Shown here: piece by piece, positions 9,495 to 21,500 of the stretch
Position numbering within the stretch: the stretch's first letter is position 1
Layout of the letters: each line of letters starts with the position of its first letter
DNA from: Nemertoderma westbladi
Lineage: Eukaryota; Xenacoelomorpha; Nemertodermatida; Nemertodermatidae
Assembly (NCBI GenBank): GCA_032718475.1
Contig: JAUCBJ010001645.1
Location: 1 to 29,650 of the forward strand
Direction of reading: 5' to 3'
Length of the DNA stretch: 29,650 nt
Notes under the pieces: model-generated
The model's input: only the letters and a program-made list of their open reading frames with translations
Told to the model about the DNA's origin: nothing
Database searches by the model: none
Position numbers and translations under genes: made by a program

Positions 9495-10090
9495 ATGTCT
9501 GCAGATATGGCTATCTATAAGATAATTATGCACATAAAGTGGTCCGAATCAAAACGATGGGAGTTTTTAGTTGCTACACTAGGGGGTATGCATATTCTTC
9601 AAAATTTTATTGCAAGTATAGGAAATTTGATGTCAGGTAGTGGACTGGAGGAAATACTAAGTATGTCAAATTTCAACGGTGTCATTAGCATGTTGAATGG
9701 CAAAGCTTGGCCTAAAGCAGTACGAGATTTGCGATTGGTTGTGAGTGGTCTACTTAAAGATATAATTAACCCATGTAGTTCACTGGTAACTGTTAGAAAA
9801 TCAATAGATAACATGCGATTGTCTCGAACTGGAAACTTGTGGGTTGATTGCCTATTTATTCCAGTTTCAATCATTCATGTTTACAGCAGAGCTCAGAATA
9901 CGGTGAATTGGAATCTACATATGTGTGCACTTAAGATGATGTTACCATACTTCTTTTCTTCTGGTCACTGGAATTATGCAAGGTACATTACTTGGCATAT
10001 TGAAGAAAAGGAACGAGGTCTACCAAGTGACACTCTCAATGCGTTTATAGAAGGAGATTTTGTTTGTGACATCAGGAAGGAATGTGCAAC
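9495..10090 (+). pseudogene. Central conserved segment, GGMHILxNFI block
   Basis: The longest intact stretch before the nuclease core (about 200 residues). It contains ATLGGMHILQNFIASIGNL, SGLEEILS, a tryptophan-rich WVDCLFIP region and MMLPYFFSSGHWNYARY, all blocks I recall as family hallmarks. Past about 10082 the family-like sequence (SVWKDQFGEQTYIRKG) continues in another frame, so the apparent C-terminus (to 10130) is a frameshift artefact. The fold of this segment is not known to me. Confidence 0.65.
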
Positions 10091-10299
10091 TCTGTTTGGA
10101 AGGACCAGTTTGGGGAGCAGACGTACATAAGAAAGGGGAAGCCACTAGGTGGATTGAAGGGTAAGACTCTTTCCCAATAACAGTCGACCATTTGGGTGTT
10201 ATCCCACCACATATGCAATGTGTTTGCCTTGGGTGTGGATAACATGTTTGATTCTGGGTTAGTGGAGGATGATGGAGATCGTGAAGATGATTTAAGATG

Positions 10300-11135
10300 A
10301 CATAAAGAGGAGGGCACTAAGCGGCGGCATCTTGATGCCGGTGATAGAATCAGTATACTTCGAACATTAAAAAAGTGCAGGGATCCATTTGGCTTTAAGG
10401 GTACTAATGAGTTGATCAATATTGTAAATGGTCGTATAGCTCCATCAGAAGTCAATGTGGATAATGCCGTAAAGTTGGGGTTGGAGTCGGCTAGGGCATT
10501 CAAATCAACTCTCCCAAATGGTTTCTACCAGAGAACAACACGCTCAGTTTTAACTATGGATTTGAAACCCGCACGTGGCAAACATGGTTGCAAGACCTAT
10601 GATATGGAGAGATTATACGCAAGACTTCTGATTGTCTCACAGAAACGCAATATTGATTTGTTAGAATTGTTTAGCTATGAACTATGCCCATTACCTCCAT
10701 CACTATTCAATGAGTATGGTGAATTATGTTCCGGAATGAAAACTGAGTTGGTTTCTCTGGTAGTAAATGGGGCCAACCCACTCCCCCCTGTTGATTTGGA
10801 ACTAGTTGATGGAAATGCTTCGCTATACCATATTAATTGGACAAACAAGTTATCTGTAGCCGCTTTTTGTGATGCCTACTGCAGCAAATATACAGATACA
10901 GTAGCTGAACACCATCATGAAACGTATATAATATTTGATCGTTACTTTCCAGGTAGCATTAAATCTTTAGAAAGGGAGAAGCGTAATAAATCCAACAGAT
11001 ATCAACAATATGAACTATCACTAGAAACAATTCTACCTTCCAGAGACACTATTATGAAGTCTGTGAACAATAAACAAAATCTTATTCAATTGATGTGTAA
11101 TTATACAACACATAACTCATTACAGTTACTGAGTT
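10300..11135 (+). pseudogene. First half of the PIN/XPG-like nuclease core
   Basis: Family-like sequence runs through LDAGDRISILRTLKKCRDP and IVNGRIAPSEVNVDNAVKLG, then YDMERLYARLLIVSQKRNID and LFSYELCPLPPSLFNEYG. The nuclease-like core starts at VDGNASLYH, whose Asp would be the first metal ligand, and continues to FDRYFPGSIKSLEREKR, the counterpart of the XPG N-region FDxxxP...R motif. LPSRDTIMKSVNNKQNLIQL follows. The frame stays open to 11566, but the protein stops looking family-like after about 11135, where an insertion begins. Nuclease identity is by motif analogy with FEN1/XPG/asteroid-type PIN proteins. Confidence 0.6.
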
Positions 11136-11700
11136 TTCAGAATATCAAGGTCCTTGAAGCCACGCTGTTGGATAAACGTCAGAGAGGGTCGATGGGGGCC
11201 CCACTGTGGCTTGTTGTGGGGGGGAGGGGGGGGGGGGGGGGGTGTCGTGTGACAACAGTTGCTCTTAGTCGAGTAAAGCTATATTTCGCACTACTGCGAT
11301 CTTCAGTGATGTGTCTGCGAGGTTCTCGGAGTCACAGACGAGGTAAGCCCACTCAGTCTATTGCTGAGACGGGCTATCACTTTCTGCTAGTGCTGGGTGC
11401 TAATCCAATTGTTTTCAATATTTTGTGCTGCTGTGTGTGTATCCATTCTCGTTTTCGGTTTTTTCAGGATTATTATAATTATTTTCTCATCTGTTTTAAT
11501 ACAAGGACATGTCAAATATATAGATATCCTTGGGTAATAACACTTATTTTATCGGTTTATGGTTAATATTACATATTTTATCGGTTTTTTGTGTCGCTAT
11601 TTTATATGTCATGTGCGATTTCTTTGTGTTTGTGTATATATTTGTAATTGTTATCATATATTACATTTCAATACATTATTAAAAAAAAAAAAAACACCTT
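11135..11700 (+). mobile_element. Poly(A)-tailed insertion splitting the nuclease core
   Basis: Between LIQLMCNYTTHNSLQL and the resumed GDSNNIFEHEEADVTIISY (from 11704) lie about 530-570 bp foreign to the protein. The insertion includes a G-run (11217-11242) and ends in fourteen A (11681-11694), which suggests a retroposed sequence. Flanking strings CACGCTGTTGG (11161-11171) and CACCTTGTTGG (11695-11705) match at 9 of 11 bases and may be a target-site duplication, but the left border could also be nearer 11135. No tRNA-like promoter is convincing, so a truncated LINE or a processed transcript is possible. Confidence 0.5.
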
Positions 11701-11703
11701 GTT

Positions 11704-12486
11704 GGGGACTCTAATAATATATTCGAACATGAAGAAGCTGATGTTACTATTATTAGTTACATGTTAAAGTTATCTGATAATGACAAAATCAGACATATAC
11801 AAATAACAACAGATGATACATACATTTTCGTACTAGCAGTATTCTTCTGGCTATATCAACCAACTGTTCAACTCTCCATACGTAGATTTAATGGGAAAAT
11901 CGTAAATATCAACACCACTGCTATCCAACTCGGAAATCAGTGTGCTGGTCTCCTTTCTTTACACGCTTTATCTGGTTGCGATAATGCGATCACATTGCTG
12001 TGTAGGTTGCACGAATCCTTGCAGATTTTCTGTGATCCAAATGTTACAGAAGAAGAATGGCTACAAATAGGCCTCTCGTTCATTATACACCTCTATGGTG
12101 GTGGCATATCGGATACTCTGAATGAACTTCGACATGGGCTATTCACTACAAAGAAGCAACACCCTAAAGTATTCAACCTTCCCCCCACACAGAGTGCCGT
12201 TGTACAACATGTAAAACGGGCTCTTTTGCAAGTTCTTTTGTGGAGAGCTGCTGATGATCCTGCACCTCCACTGTTGGCTGTTAACAAGTTTGGTTGGATG
12301 GCGATTTATGACAAACTGATAGCGGATACTGGCGTCTCATCCATTGCCCCAATTTCGATCCTTAACACTATATCTTGTAATTGCAAGTCCGAAAGTGCCT
12401 GTTCTTCCAATCGATGCGGCTGCTCTATAGCCGCTCTACCATGTACTACAATATGCACCTGCACCACTTTAAATTGTAAAAATTAA
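11704..12486 (+). pseudogene. Second half of the nuclease core plus CXC motif
   Basis: The segment opens with HEEADVTIISYML, the acidic EEAD cluster of PIN/XPG-like folds, then TTDDTYIFVLAVFF. I recall the family motif here as DDTD; a single GAC to TAC change would give the Tyr seen, removing a likely metal ligand. LHALSGCDNAI follows, where relatives have GCDT and a downstream FGKGK that is missing. LPPTQSAVVQHVKRALLQ and LLWRAADD precede a cysteine-rich tail with spacing CxC-x5-C-x4-CxC-x6-C-x3-CxC, typical of tesmin/TSO1 CXC DNA-binding repeats. The stop at 12484-12486 lies close to polyadenylation signals, so this end looks complete. The ATG at 11761 is internal, not a true start. Confidence 0.65.
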
Positions 12487-12514
12487 TACAATGTTTAAAG
12501 CAATGTTCCGTTTA

Positions 12515-12532
12515 AATAAATAATTTAATAAA
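12515..12532 (+). terminator. Two AATAAA polyadenylation signals
   Basis: AATAAA occurs at 12515-12520 and 12527-12532, 29-41 bp after the stop of the decayed protein. The position fits the 3' end of its former transcript, though the sequence is AT-rich and chance is possible. Confidence 0.45.
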
Positions 12533-12867
12533 CATACAACTCTTCTAGCTGATTGATTAACTTTCGCAATACCAGTAATGGAGAATATTTGGGATAGATA
12601 CCCAGATAGGTACGCAGTAAAGAATGATGGCACATTGAATCTACTGTACCTATTTTCTGCAAACGTTGGATAGATAAACGTCAAAATTTGCATTTGAAAG
12701 GAGAAAACTAACTCATCTAATTTAATTAAATGAAAACTAAATGTGATTAATAACCCCCCAGTGATGATAATTGATTGCTTTTATAAATAGTTACATAAAT
12801 AATCTAAAGTTTAATAGTTGGCATATCTTAATAAACATCCCAAAGGCCAACATTTATGATTAATAAT

Positions 12868-12881
12868 GTTGCTATGGGAAC
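12868..12881. promoter_or_regulatory. RFX X-box consensus match
   Basis: GTTGCTATGGGAAC fits the palindromic X-box consensus GTHNYYATRRNAAC bound by RFX factors. Function is unproven, and no promoter is recognised next to it. Confidence 0.35.
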
Positions 12882-12974
12882 TAATCTTCTAGAAATTTTA
12901 TTCAGAATAATTAACAAGAGCTGTGGCAATAGGTGCAATGTCGCAGATATCTCAAAATAAAACCTTGTATGCCG

Positions 12975-12988
12975 GTTGCTATGGAAAC
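12975..12988. promoter_or_regulatory. RFX X-box consensus match
   Basis: GTTGCTATGGAAAC is a full match to the X-box consensus, 107 bp from the first one, in the same orientation by sequence. Confidence 0.4.
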
Positions 12989-14040
12989 TTAGGTTAAGTG
13001 CTTTATAAAAAGTTCCCCAAAGGTTCCGAAGTGGCCCCCGACGGAATTTGATTACTCTATGGTCCGTCTAAAGTTTAAGCAAATAAAAATGCGTGATGAC
13101 CCACAGTCACGGTGGACCCCTCTGCCTACCTGACTATATTATCTGAAACGCACCATAGTGGTGGCATTCGGGCACGAAAGTAAAATTTTCAGGATAAAAT
13201 AAATAAATAATTAATTATGTTAAGATAATATATAAATTATTGTATATAGTATCCAAATTTTGTAGCTATTTATTGCTTTTCCTACATAGTGCGGCTACAT
13301 CATAATACCCTAACACGATAGCAGATACTGTAGTATCGGCACTTTAATAATGGTGAGTGCAGTGCAAAGTGCAAGTCCACTGCAGTGTCAACTGCAGAGT
13401 GAGGTTTAAAAGTTTCATACTGCCACCCGGAATAACGAAACATAAATTCCCATTACAGAATGAGGAACAATTAAAAAATTGATAAAAAATATTTCCCGAA
13501 ATGATTTTACACCTTCGGCTAATAGTAGGTTGTGCTCCCGCCATTTTCTGCGTGAGGATTTGGTTGTTGTGTGGATGAAGGACAACAACAAATCAAGAGT
13601 ACACAACAAAGTGAAGAATATCACTATGTTAGTTGTAACATGTATTTAGTATTGTATTATTACAATTCATCAAAGAACAACTAGAATTAATAAAGAAACC
13701 CTTCTTGACAGCAAGGCGTTACTCTCCGTTGACCTTTGTTTTTTTGTTCAAAGGCATATGCTGTAATATGGTGGCCTATCATATCATGTTTTTTTGTCCA
13801 AATTAAAAACAATCTAAGAAAAAAATAAAAAATTGTCGATGTTGATGTTGATGTCATTCCCTCCATATAACTGATGATGCACTATCAACCTATCGAGCTG
13901 AAACCAGTAGCAAAATCGTTACTGAAATTCAAATTACTGTACTCTTCAAATCCTGATGCTGCCTTACTCAATGTTAAATAATTTAGTGTTCTCGAATATT
14001 TATTGTTTAACTAGAGTGCCGCTTAGCACATAACCAATAT

Positions 14041-17000
14041 TGGATATTGAGTTCCGTTTTGGAAGTTTCAATAACTTTTGAGTGTCTGAATGGATTTTGC
14101 TCAAATCTCTACAAAACCTTTTCTACGCATATTATAATCACTAAAAACGAGAATATCATGTTAACAAGTTGGCAACAGCTAATAGAGAGGAGCCTTCGAG
14201 TTTCCTCCGGTGCCTCATGTCTCACTACAACTTTACTTTTATTTACCTTCTACAACTTTTTCAACACAAGATCTATTAGAATGTAATGCCCAGTACTTTG
14301 GTTATAAACATTGGTATTCCAGAGCATTAGCTAATAACTGGGAAGCAAAACTAAATCTAAAAAGAGGAAGGATTTGGGTGAAATGCAAGAATTTCCTAGT
14401 GTAAGAAATGATTGACTTGCGAACCAGTGCTTACTGTTTCTGGCTAGGTATAGATAGACCTTGATCAGCACCCGCTGGTGGGTTAAGGCTCGCACAGCGA
14501 GACCCCCCCCCCCCCCCCCCCTAATAAATTCTTAATAAACGTAGACTCATATTCAGTGTAGATGTAGAAACAACTACGGCCTACCAGTCGAATTGTGAAA
14601 ACAGAAAAGTTAACATGTGAAACTGGTTCGACCAATATCGCTGACTTATAATATTATTTGGGCTTTTCAATTTATAATTAATTCCAATTTAGAAATTTAT
14701 TTGCTGTCCCTATTCATTCATAGCCAAATTGTAGACATGTTAAAAAACCGGTTTCAAAAATTATATTATGGCAACGGATTGAAAAAAGTACAAATGAGAT
14801 ACTAAAGATTGTATTAAGAGAAATAATGTGAATTTTAAGGTTTGCTTTACTGATGATGGTGAAAGAGTCTTTATCTTATTTTGAAGAGTTCCACTCCCCC
14901 TAGAGATAAAGAGATATAAGAATGAAAACTATAGATTCCACGGCCATAAAGAAGTCGAATTTTGTAGATAACAATCCGAACTCAAAGCTGAGTGATCGGA
15001 TACACTATCGTTATATAATTACTCATTTCGTTTGAGCAAAGACATTCCTATGAGCAGGTGTTTCCCTAGGATTGATTGCATTATAATATATAATGTTAGT
15101 GTAGTAAATCAGAGAGTAAGAATAATTGGTGTAATGGAAAATATGACATTATTTAAGAAAGTTCCATAATATAAATATTTTATTTATGAATGTCTGAAGT
15201 ATTATTTCATTGAGTAATGGTTTAACAGCATCTTCCAAAGTGCTTTTCAATTTTCTGAAGTCTTAGATAGATTAAATAGTGTAAGTTAAAGTATATGACA
15301 CATTAATGTTTATTAACAGTAATCTAGTTTGTTAGATTACCGAGTATTAGTAAAATTGTGTATTCGATTCGAGCAAGATTTAGTGATATATTATAGTCAA
15401 TAAATTACCAGTTTCCCATTATTAATACAAACAATACAAACTGGTGAGCAGCAATCTCTCACTGCTTAACGATTCATCCCTGTCAGAATGCCGATTGCTC
15501 TCTCTACCTTGTCGTCCATCGGTCCATCGTCCCACCAGCTTAAGATCACGGGTCCTGCTGTGGTATAAAATCACCGTCGATGGTTTGGTATTAAACTGGG
15601 GTCCTCAAAGGTAAAATTGAGTTGATGTTTTTAATTAACAATATAATCTCCAAAAGTTGAATTAACAGTTATCTCAACTACGTTAAGGAAAACGTACAAA
15701 CTGGTCAACATTATAACAATCACACCACTTAGGGGACATTATGGTCACAAAGACCAAGAAGTGGAAGATGATATACCAATATAGCAGTAGAATCGACAGA
15801 GAGAGAGAGAGAATACTCACAATAAAGAAATCGCTGCTTATATCTTGACAAATCCAATATCAATATAATCAATAAGCACTGACCGGTAATCTGGTTTGTA
15901 ATCAGTTCACACCTTCACCTGATTGATGGGCTGTTGTGAGCTATAAGGGCTCCATTACTTCCTGCTACCGTGGACTCGTTCGTCACACAGAGAACGAATG
16001 TAACAATAATCTCACCAAGGATCACATCGATTTCCAATATTATGAACATGCGAGGGAAGATTGAAACTTGATCGAGATACATAATATGCTATTTGTTGCC
16101 TTTCTTGTGGATATTTCACAGAGTCTCCGGGTTCCAAGGTGCCAAGACCCTGTGAGAAGCATTCTTATTCTCCTGTATATAGATAGACCCTTTTAGGATC
16201 TCTGACTCAGGGGAGAATAAATTCACTTGTTTGTCATCATTGATTAAGAATATGCTGCTCATTTGTTCAATTAATAATACATAATACAATAATCCATTTT
16301 ATAAAAGTGACATCAGGTGAAAGGTTAACTGGACCATTATTAGCCACCTCCTACCAATGTGGATAGTAATTTGTTACTACCTGCTTCCGCACCGCATGCC
16401 CTGTATTTGGTAATTAATTACCATTACCAGGCTGCTTCCTTTCATTCCCTATGGTCAGGACAAATATCCCCTTATTCCTCTCCAAGGGTGCATTCATTGA
16501 TGGAAGGAAGCCTCATATCTCATGGTTCTGACATAGTGATTGTTTTTGATATATCGATTCAACCTACACGGATCTGATCAAATCAATCAACATAATCACC
16601 ATTTCCCCTATCTACAACTCCTAGATTTAATGACAAAAAAAAAATAGAATATTATCTCAGGGAGGTGCGATAACAACTGGGAGAAGGCTTCAAACTAACC
16701 AGATCTCCAAACTAAAATATTTACTCTATTAAGTAATATGATTTTACTTAACATTGCATTGTGGAGCAGATTAAGTATTATACACTGTACATATAGTTGA
16801 GAAGGTTATATATTTCCACAATCATATTATTTGGAGTAATTGAGTCTTGTATGATTTATTTATTTCGGAGATATGTTCTATTAAAATAGTGAGAAAGTAC
16901 AAAACAATAATGATATACTAACTACACTAATAATATAGTATCTATAATACAATTGTCAATGTTGTATGTATGTATCTATGTTTGTTGTAGCCCTATCTCT

Positions 17001-17648
17001 GCCTAAACGCTCCGGTGAATCGTTACGCGACTTTGTATGGTGGTTTATATGTGTATCGGCCATGGAATAGGAAAGTTACTAGGATTAGGATCTTAACATG
17101 TTGAGCTCAATATCCATTGCTATCGAACACCAGCCAATTATTAGATGTTGTCGGTGTGCGCTATTATTAAAGGTCAAACAGACTATATGAACTTGATTAC
17201 TTTTCATTATTATCAATAAAATCAATGAGAATTTGTCATTGATTGCTTACTAGTTGTAACCCAGAATCAATGTGTGTTTATTGAACTTGGAGCACACATT
17301 AACTTGTTTAGCTGGCTATTACAGCCTCAGCTGAAAGCTCTTCCCAATGCATCATCCTATGGGAAGATCTACAAGGTTACTCTCTCTTTACTCTGACAGT
17401 TTGATCTGCTAACCAAAAGCAATACGCAGTACATATCACAGATTTAGTCTTCTCGGATATACCTACTGGTAATGTTGATTTTTATTTCTTGAAATATACG
17501 TTTACTCGCTCTAGCGAGGGCCCACTTCAGTGCACTACTATAGAGCTATAATAAAAACATGGCATAAGGTTAACATTGATTCCCCATCTGTCAGATTGGA
17601 AGGTATTTCTTCCGAATTTCTCTGTTTGCCCAGTACTTACAAATATAT
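14041..17648. other. Long gene-free stretch
   Basis: Several ORFs of 60-79 codons exist (14047-14404, 14617-14805, 16359-16577), but none resembles a known family and none has supporting signals. Small items are a 19-base C-run at 14503-14521, a short GA run near 15799, and a 7-bp-stem hairpin TAATCTA...TAGATTA at about 15321-15340. I see no RNA gene. Confidence 0.5.
14503..14521. repeat. Poly-C run
   Basis: Nineteen consecutive C. With the G-runs near 4512, 7241 and 11217 it forms a set of four long G/C homopolymers in an otherwise AT-rich window. Confidence 0.85.
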
Positions 17649-17830
17649 CTAAGGAATGTGTTTGTGTGTCTGGGTGTAGGGGTGCCGGATTCCTCATTTT
17701 GAATTAGCCCTTTGTATGCTAGCCCTGGCGGTAATGATGATACATGTGCATGAGTGGCTACTGTAGAAATAGAGAATTATGCTTGCATTCCTGGGTTTTA
17801 TATATAACTCAAAGTCTATGCGACCTAATG
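17649..17830 (+). repeat. Left terminal inverted repeat, single 27-bp unit
   Basis: This arm keeps the single-copy arrangement. In reverse complement it runs CTAATTCAAAATGAG, GAATCCGGCACCCC, TACACCCAGACACAC, AAACACATTCCTTAG. The middle is one diverged copy of the unit that forms the array in the right arm, with both natural borders preserved. Confidence 0.85.
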
Positions 17831-18341
17831 AGTTTAACCATGGCTAAAACTTTTAAGAAAGGCAAACTTGAGTACGATTTGTCCATATTTTATGTGAGGA
17901 ATTGGTGGAGTTCCTATTACACATGTTGCCAAACCGACCATTCGTCATCCAAGCACCTAAACCAACAGGAGAAAGACAGAATGATGGTTGTTCAAATAGA
18001 CACTTTCTTTCATATGTATGTAGATCGTGGCAAAAGATGCCGCTCCTGTCACCCATGCCTAGCCTGTTGTTCCGGCTTTAAAATTACCATTAAACCGAAA
18101 AATTGAAAATTCCCTATGGGTCTGTAGTAGTCCATAAAAATGAGTAATCTCCAACCCGTACATGTTAATATTCGCTTTGTGTTCATCCACAAATCCTGTA
18201 ACTACCTATATGCCCTCCCTTACACCGGTTATATTAGTGTACATTGCTTGGATGTTCTAGCTGAATATTATATCGCCCGGGTCCAGGGGTTGGATATTTT
18301 TTATACGCTCCATAAAGTACACAGTGTTTTTAAGTCGCTCT

Positions 18342-18573
18342 GGTCGGATAGACTGTGAATTATATATAAAACCCAGTAATGCAGACATTATTCTCAATTT
18401 CTACAGTAGCCACTCATGCACATGTATCATCAGTACCGCCAGGGCTAGCGTACAACGGGCTATTAGAAACAGTTCGGCGATGGAGGGATGTATGCGTAGC
18501 CTACTCATACAGTACATAACATTTTCGTGCCAAATAAATACCCAATACAAACTATCACCAAACTAATTCAAAA
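18342..18573 (-). repeat. Inner part of the right terminal inverted repeat
   Basis: Reverse complement of the left arm with scattered substitutions. It includes TACAGTAGCCACTCATGCAC (18402-18421) and CCGCCAGGGCTAGC, and ends CTAATTCAAAA just before the first array unit. About 105 bp near 18465-18563 have no counterpart on the left; a deletion on the left between similar AATTAG and TAATAG strings would also explain this. Confidence 0.8.
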
Positions 18574-21500
18574 TGAGAACCCGGCACCCTTACACCCAGA
18601 TGAGAACCCGGCACCCTTACACCCAGATGAGAACCCGGCACCCTTACACCCAGATGAGAACCCGGCACCCTTACACCCAGATGAGAACCCGGCACCCTTA
18701 CACCCAGATGAGAACCGGCACCCTTACACCCAGATGAAAACCCGGCACCCTTACACCCAGATGAGAACCCGGCACCCTTACACCCAGATGAGAACCCGGC
18801 ACCCTTACACCCAGATGAGAACCGGCACCCTTACACCCAGATGAGAACCCGGCACCCTTACACCCAGATGAGAACCGGCACCCTTACACCCAGATGAAAA
18901 CCCGGCACCCTTACACCCAGATGAGAACCCGGCACCCTTACACCCAGACGAGAACCCGGCACCCTTACACCCAGATGAGAACCCGGCACCCTTACACCCA
19001 GACGAGAACCCGGCACCCTTACACCCAGATGAGAACCCGGCACCCTTACACCCAGATGAGAACCCGGCACCCTTACACCCAGATGAGAACCCGGCACCCT
19101 TACACCCAGATGAGAACCCGGCATCCTTACACCCAGATGAGAACCCGGCACCCTTACACCCAGATGAGAACCCGGCACCCTTACACCCAGATGAGAACCC
19201 GGCACCCTTACACCCAGATGAGAACCTGTCACCCTTACACCCAGATGAGAACCCGGCACCCTTACACCCAGATGAGAACCCGGCACCCTTACACCCAGAT
19301 GAGAACCCGGCACCCTTACACCCAGATGAGAACCCGGCACACTTACACCCAGATGAGAACCGGCACCCTTACACCCAGATGAGAACCGGCACCCTTACAC
19401 CCAGATGAGAACCCGGCACCCGTACACCCAGATGAGAACCCGGCACCCTTACACCCAGATGAGAACCCGGCACCCTTACACCCAGATGAGAACCCGGCAC
19501 CCTTACACCCAGATGAGAACCGGCACCCTTACACCCAGATGAGAACCCGGCACCCTTACACCCAGATGAGAACCGGCACCCTTACACCCAGATGAGAACC
19601 GGCACCCTTACACCCAGATGAGAACCCGGCACCCTTACACCCAGATGAGAACCGGCACCCTTACACCCAGATGAGAACCCGGCACCCTTACACCCAGATG
19701 AGAACCGGCACCCTTACACCCAGATGAGAACCGGCACCCTTACACCCAGATGAGAACCCGGCACCCTTACACCCAGACACACGAACCCGACACCCTTACA
19801 CCCAGATGAGAACCCGGCACCCTTACACCCAGATGAGAACCCGGCACCCTTACACCCAGACACACGAACCCGGCACCCTTACACCCAGATGAGAACCCGG
19901 CACCCTTACACCCAGACACACGAACCCGGCACCCTTACACCCAGATGAGAACCCGGCACCCTTACACCCAGATGAGAACCCGGCACCCTTACACCCAGAT
20001 GAGAACCGGCACCCTTACACCCAGACACACGAACCCGGCACCCTTACACCCAGATGAGAACCCGGCACCCTTACACCCAGATGAGAACCCGGCACCCTTA
20101 CACCCAGACACACGAACCCGGCACCCTTACACCCAGATGAGAACCCGGCACCCTTACACCCAGACACACGAACCCGGCACCCTTACACCCAGATGAGAAC
20201 CCGGCACCCTTACACCCAGACACACGAACCCGGCACCCTTACACCCAGATGAGAACCCGGCACCCTTACACCCAGATGAGAACCCGGCACCCTTACACCC
20301 AGATGAGAACCCGGCACCCTTACACCCAGATGAGAACCCGGCACCCTTACACCCAGATGAGAACCCGGCACCCTTACACCCAGATGAGAACCCGGCACCC
20401 TTGCACCCAGATGAGAACCCGGCACCCTTACACCCAGATGAGAACCCGGCACCCTTACACCCAGATGAGAACCCGGCACCCTTACACCCAGATGAGAACC
20501 CGGCACCCTTACACCCAGATGAGAACCCGGCACCCTTACACCCAGATGAGAACCCGGCACACTTACACCCAGATGAGAACCGGCACCCTTACACCCAGAT
20601 GAGAACCGGCACCCTTACACCCAGATGAGAACCCGGCACCCTTACACCCAGATGAGAACCGGCACCCTTACACCCAGATGAGAACCGGCACCCTTACACC
20701 CAGATGAGAACCCGGCACCCTTACACCCAGACACACGAACCCGGCACCCTTACACCCAGATGAGAACCCGGCACCCTTACACCCAGATGAGAACCCGGCA
20801 CCCTTACACCCAGATGAGAACCGGCACCCTTACACCCAGATGAGAACCCGGCACCCTTACACCCAGATGAGAACCGGCACCCTTACACCCAGATGAGAAC
20901 CCGGCACCCTTACACCCAGATGAGAACCGGCACCCTTACACCCAGATGAGAACCGGCACCCTTACACCCAGATGAGAACCCGGCACCCTTACACCCAGAC
21001 ACACGAACCCGGCACCCTTACACCCAGATGAGAACCCGGCACCCTTACACCCAGATGAGAACCCGGCACCCTTACACCCAGATGAGAACCGGCACCCTTA
21101 CACCCAGATGAGAACCCGGCACCCTTACACCCAGATGAGAACCGGCACCCTTACACCCAGATGAGAACCGGCACCCTTACACCCAGATGAGAACCCGGCA
21201 CCCTTACACCCAGATGAGAACCGGCACCCTTACACCCAGACGAGAACCCGGCACCCTTACACCCAGATGAGAACCCGGCACGCTTACACCCAGATGAGAA
21301 CCTGTCACCCTTACACCCAGACGAGAACCCGGCACCCTTACACCCAGACACACGAACCCGGCACCCTTACACCCAGATGAGAACCCGGCACCCTTACACC
21401 CAGATGAGAACCGGCACCCTTACACCCAGACGAGAACCCGGCACCCTTACACCCAGATGAGAACCGGCACCCTTACACCCAGATGAGAACCCGGCACCCT

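Larger units (their letters stand above)
8253..12486 (+). pseudogene. Decayed transposon-like PIN/XPG-like nuclease with CXC domain
   Basis: Fragments in all three plus frames line up in order as one large protein (over 1,000 residues) of an uncharacterised family that I recall as multicopy in cnidarians, molluscs and other invertebrates. In order: an N-terminal CxxC...HxxC cluster, a long middle part with the NFD...NG and GGMHILxNFIxxIG blocks, a PIN/XPG-like core, and a C-terminal tesmin/TSO1-type CXC motif. It is broken by frameshifts near 8460, 9030, 9150, 9470 and 10090, by a 22-bp repeat expansion (8657-8809) and by an insertion before 11700. The frame changes fall inside conserved blocks without splice sites, so they are lesions rather than introns. 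Clear terminal repeats were not found. It may be a dead transposon or a dead copy of a dispersed gene. Function, including nuclease activity, is inferred from motifs only. Confidence 0.75.
12533..14040. other. No recognised gene; contains two X-box motifs
   Basis: No ORF in this stretch resembles a known protein. The notable content is the pair of RFX X-box consensus matches at 12868 and 12975. A minus-strand ATG at 13542-13544 in good Kozak context (AAAATGGCG) could be a first exon but has no support beyond that. Confidence 0.45.

Noticed and set aside
11172-11566. C-terminal extension of the nuclease-core ORF
   Set aside because: It is read-through into the inserted sequence, begins with a poly-glycine stretch from the G-run, and the true protein resumes after 11700.
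13513-13544. Minus-strand first exon starting at a good Kozak ATG (AAAATGGCGGGAG) with a possible donor AAG/GTGTAA
   Set aside because: Only about ten codons, no recognisable protein and no further exon; not enough to call a gene.
17744-18358. ORFs of 72-120 codons in the core of the foldback-like element as a transposase
   Set aside because: The first begins inside the left arm and no transposase motif is visible; Cys-rich strings near 18040 are too short to judge.
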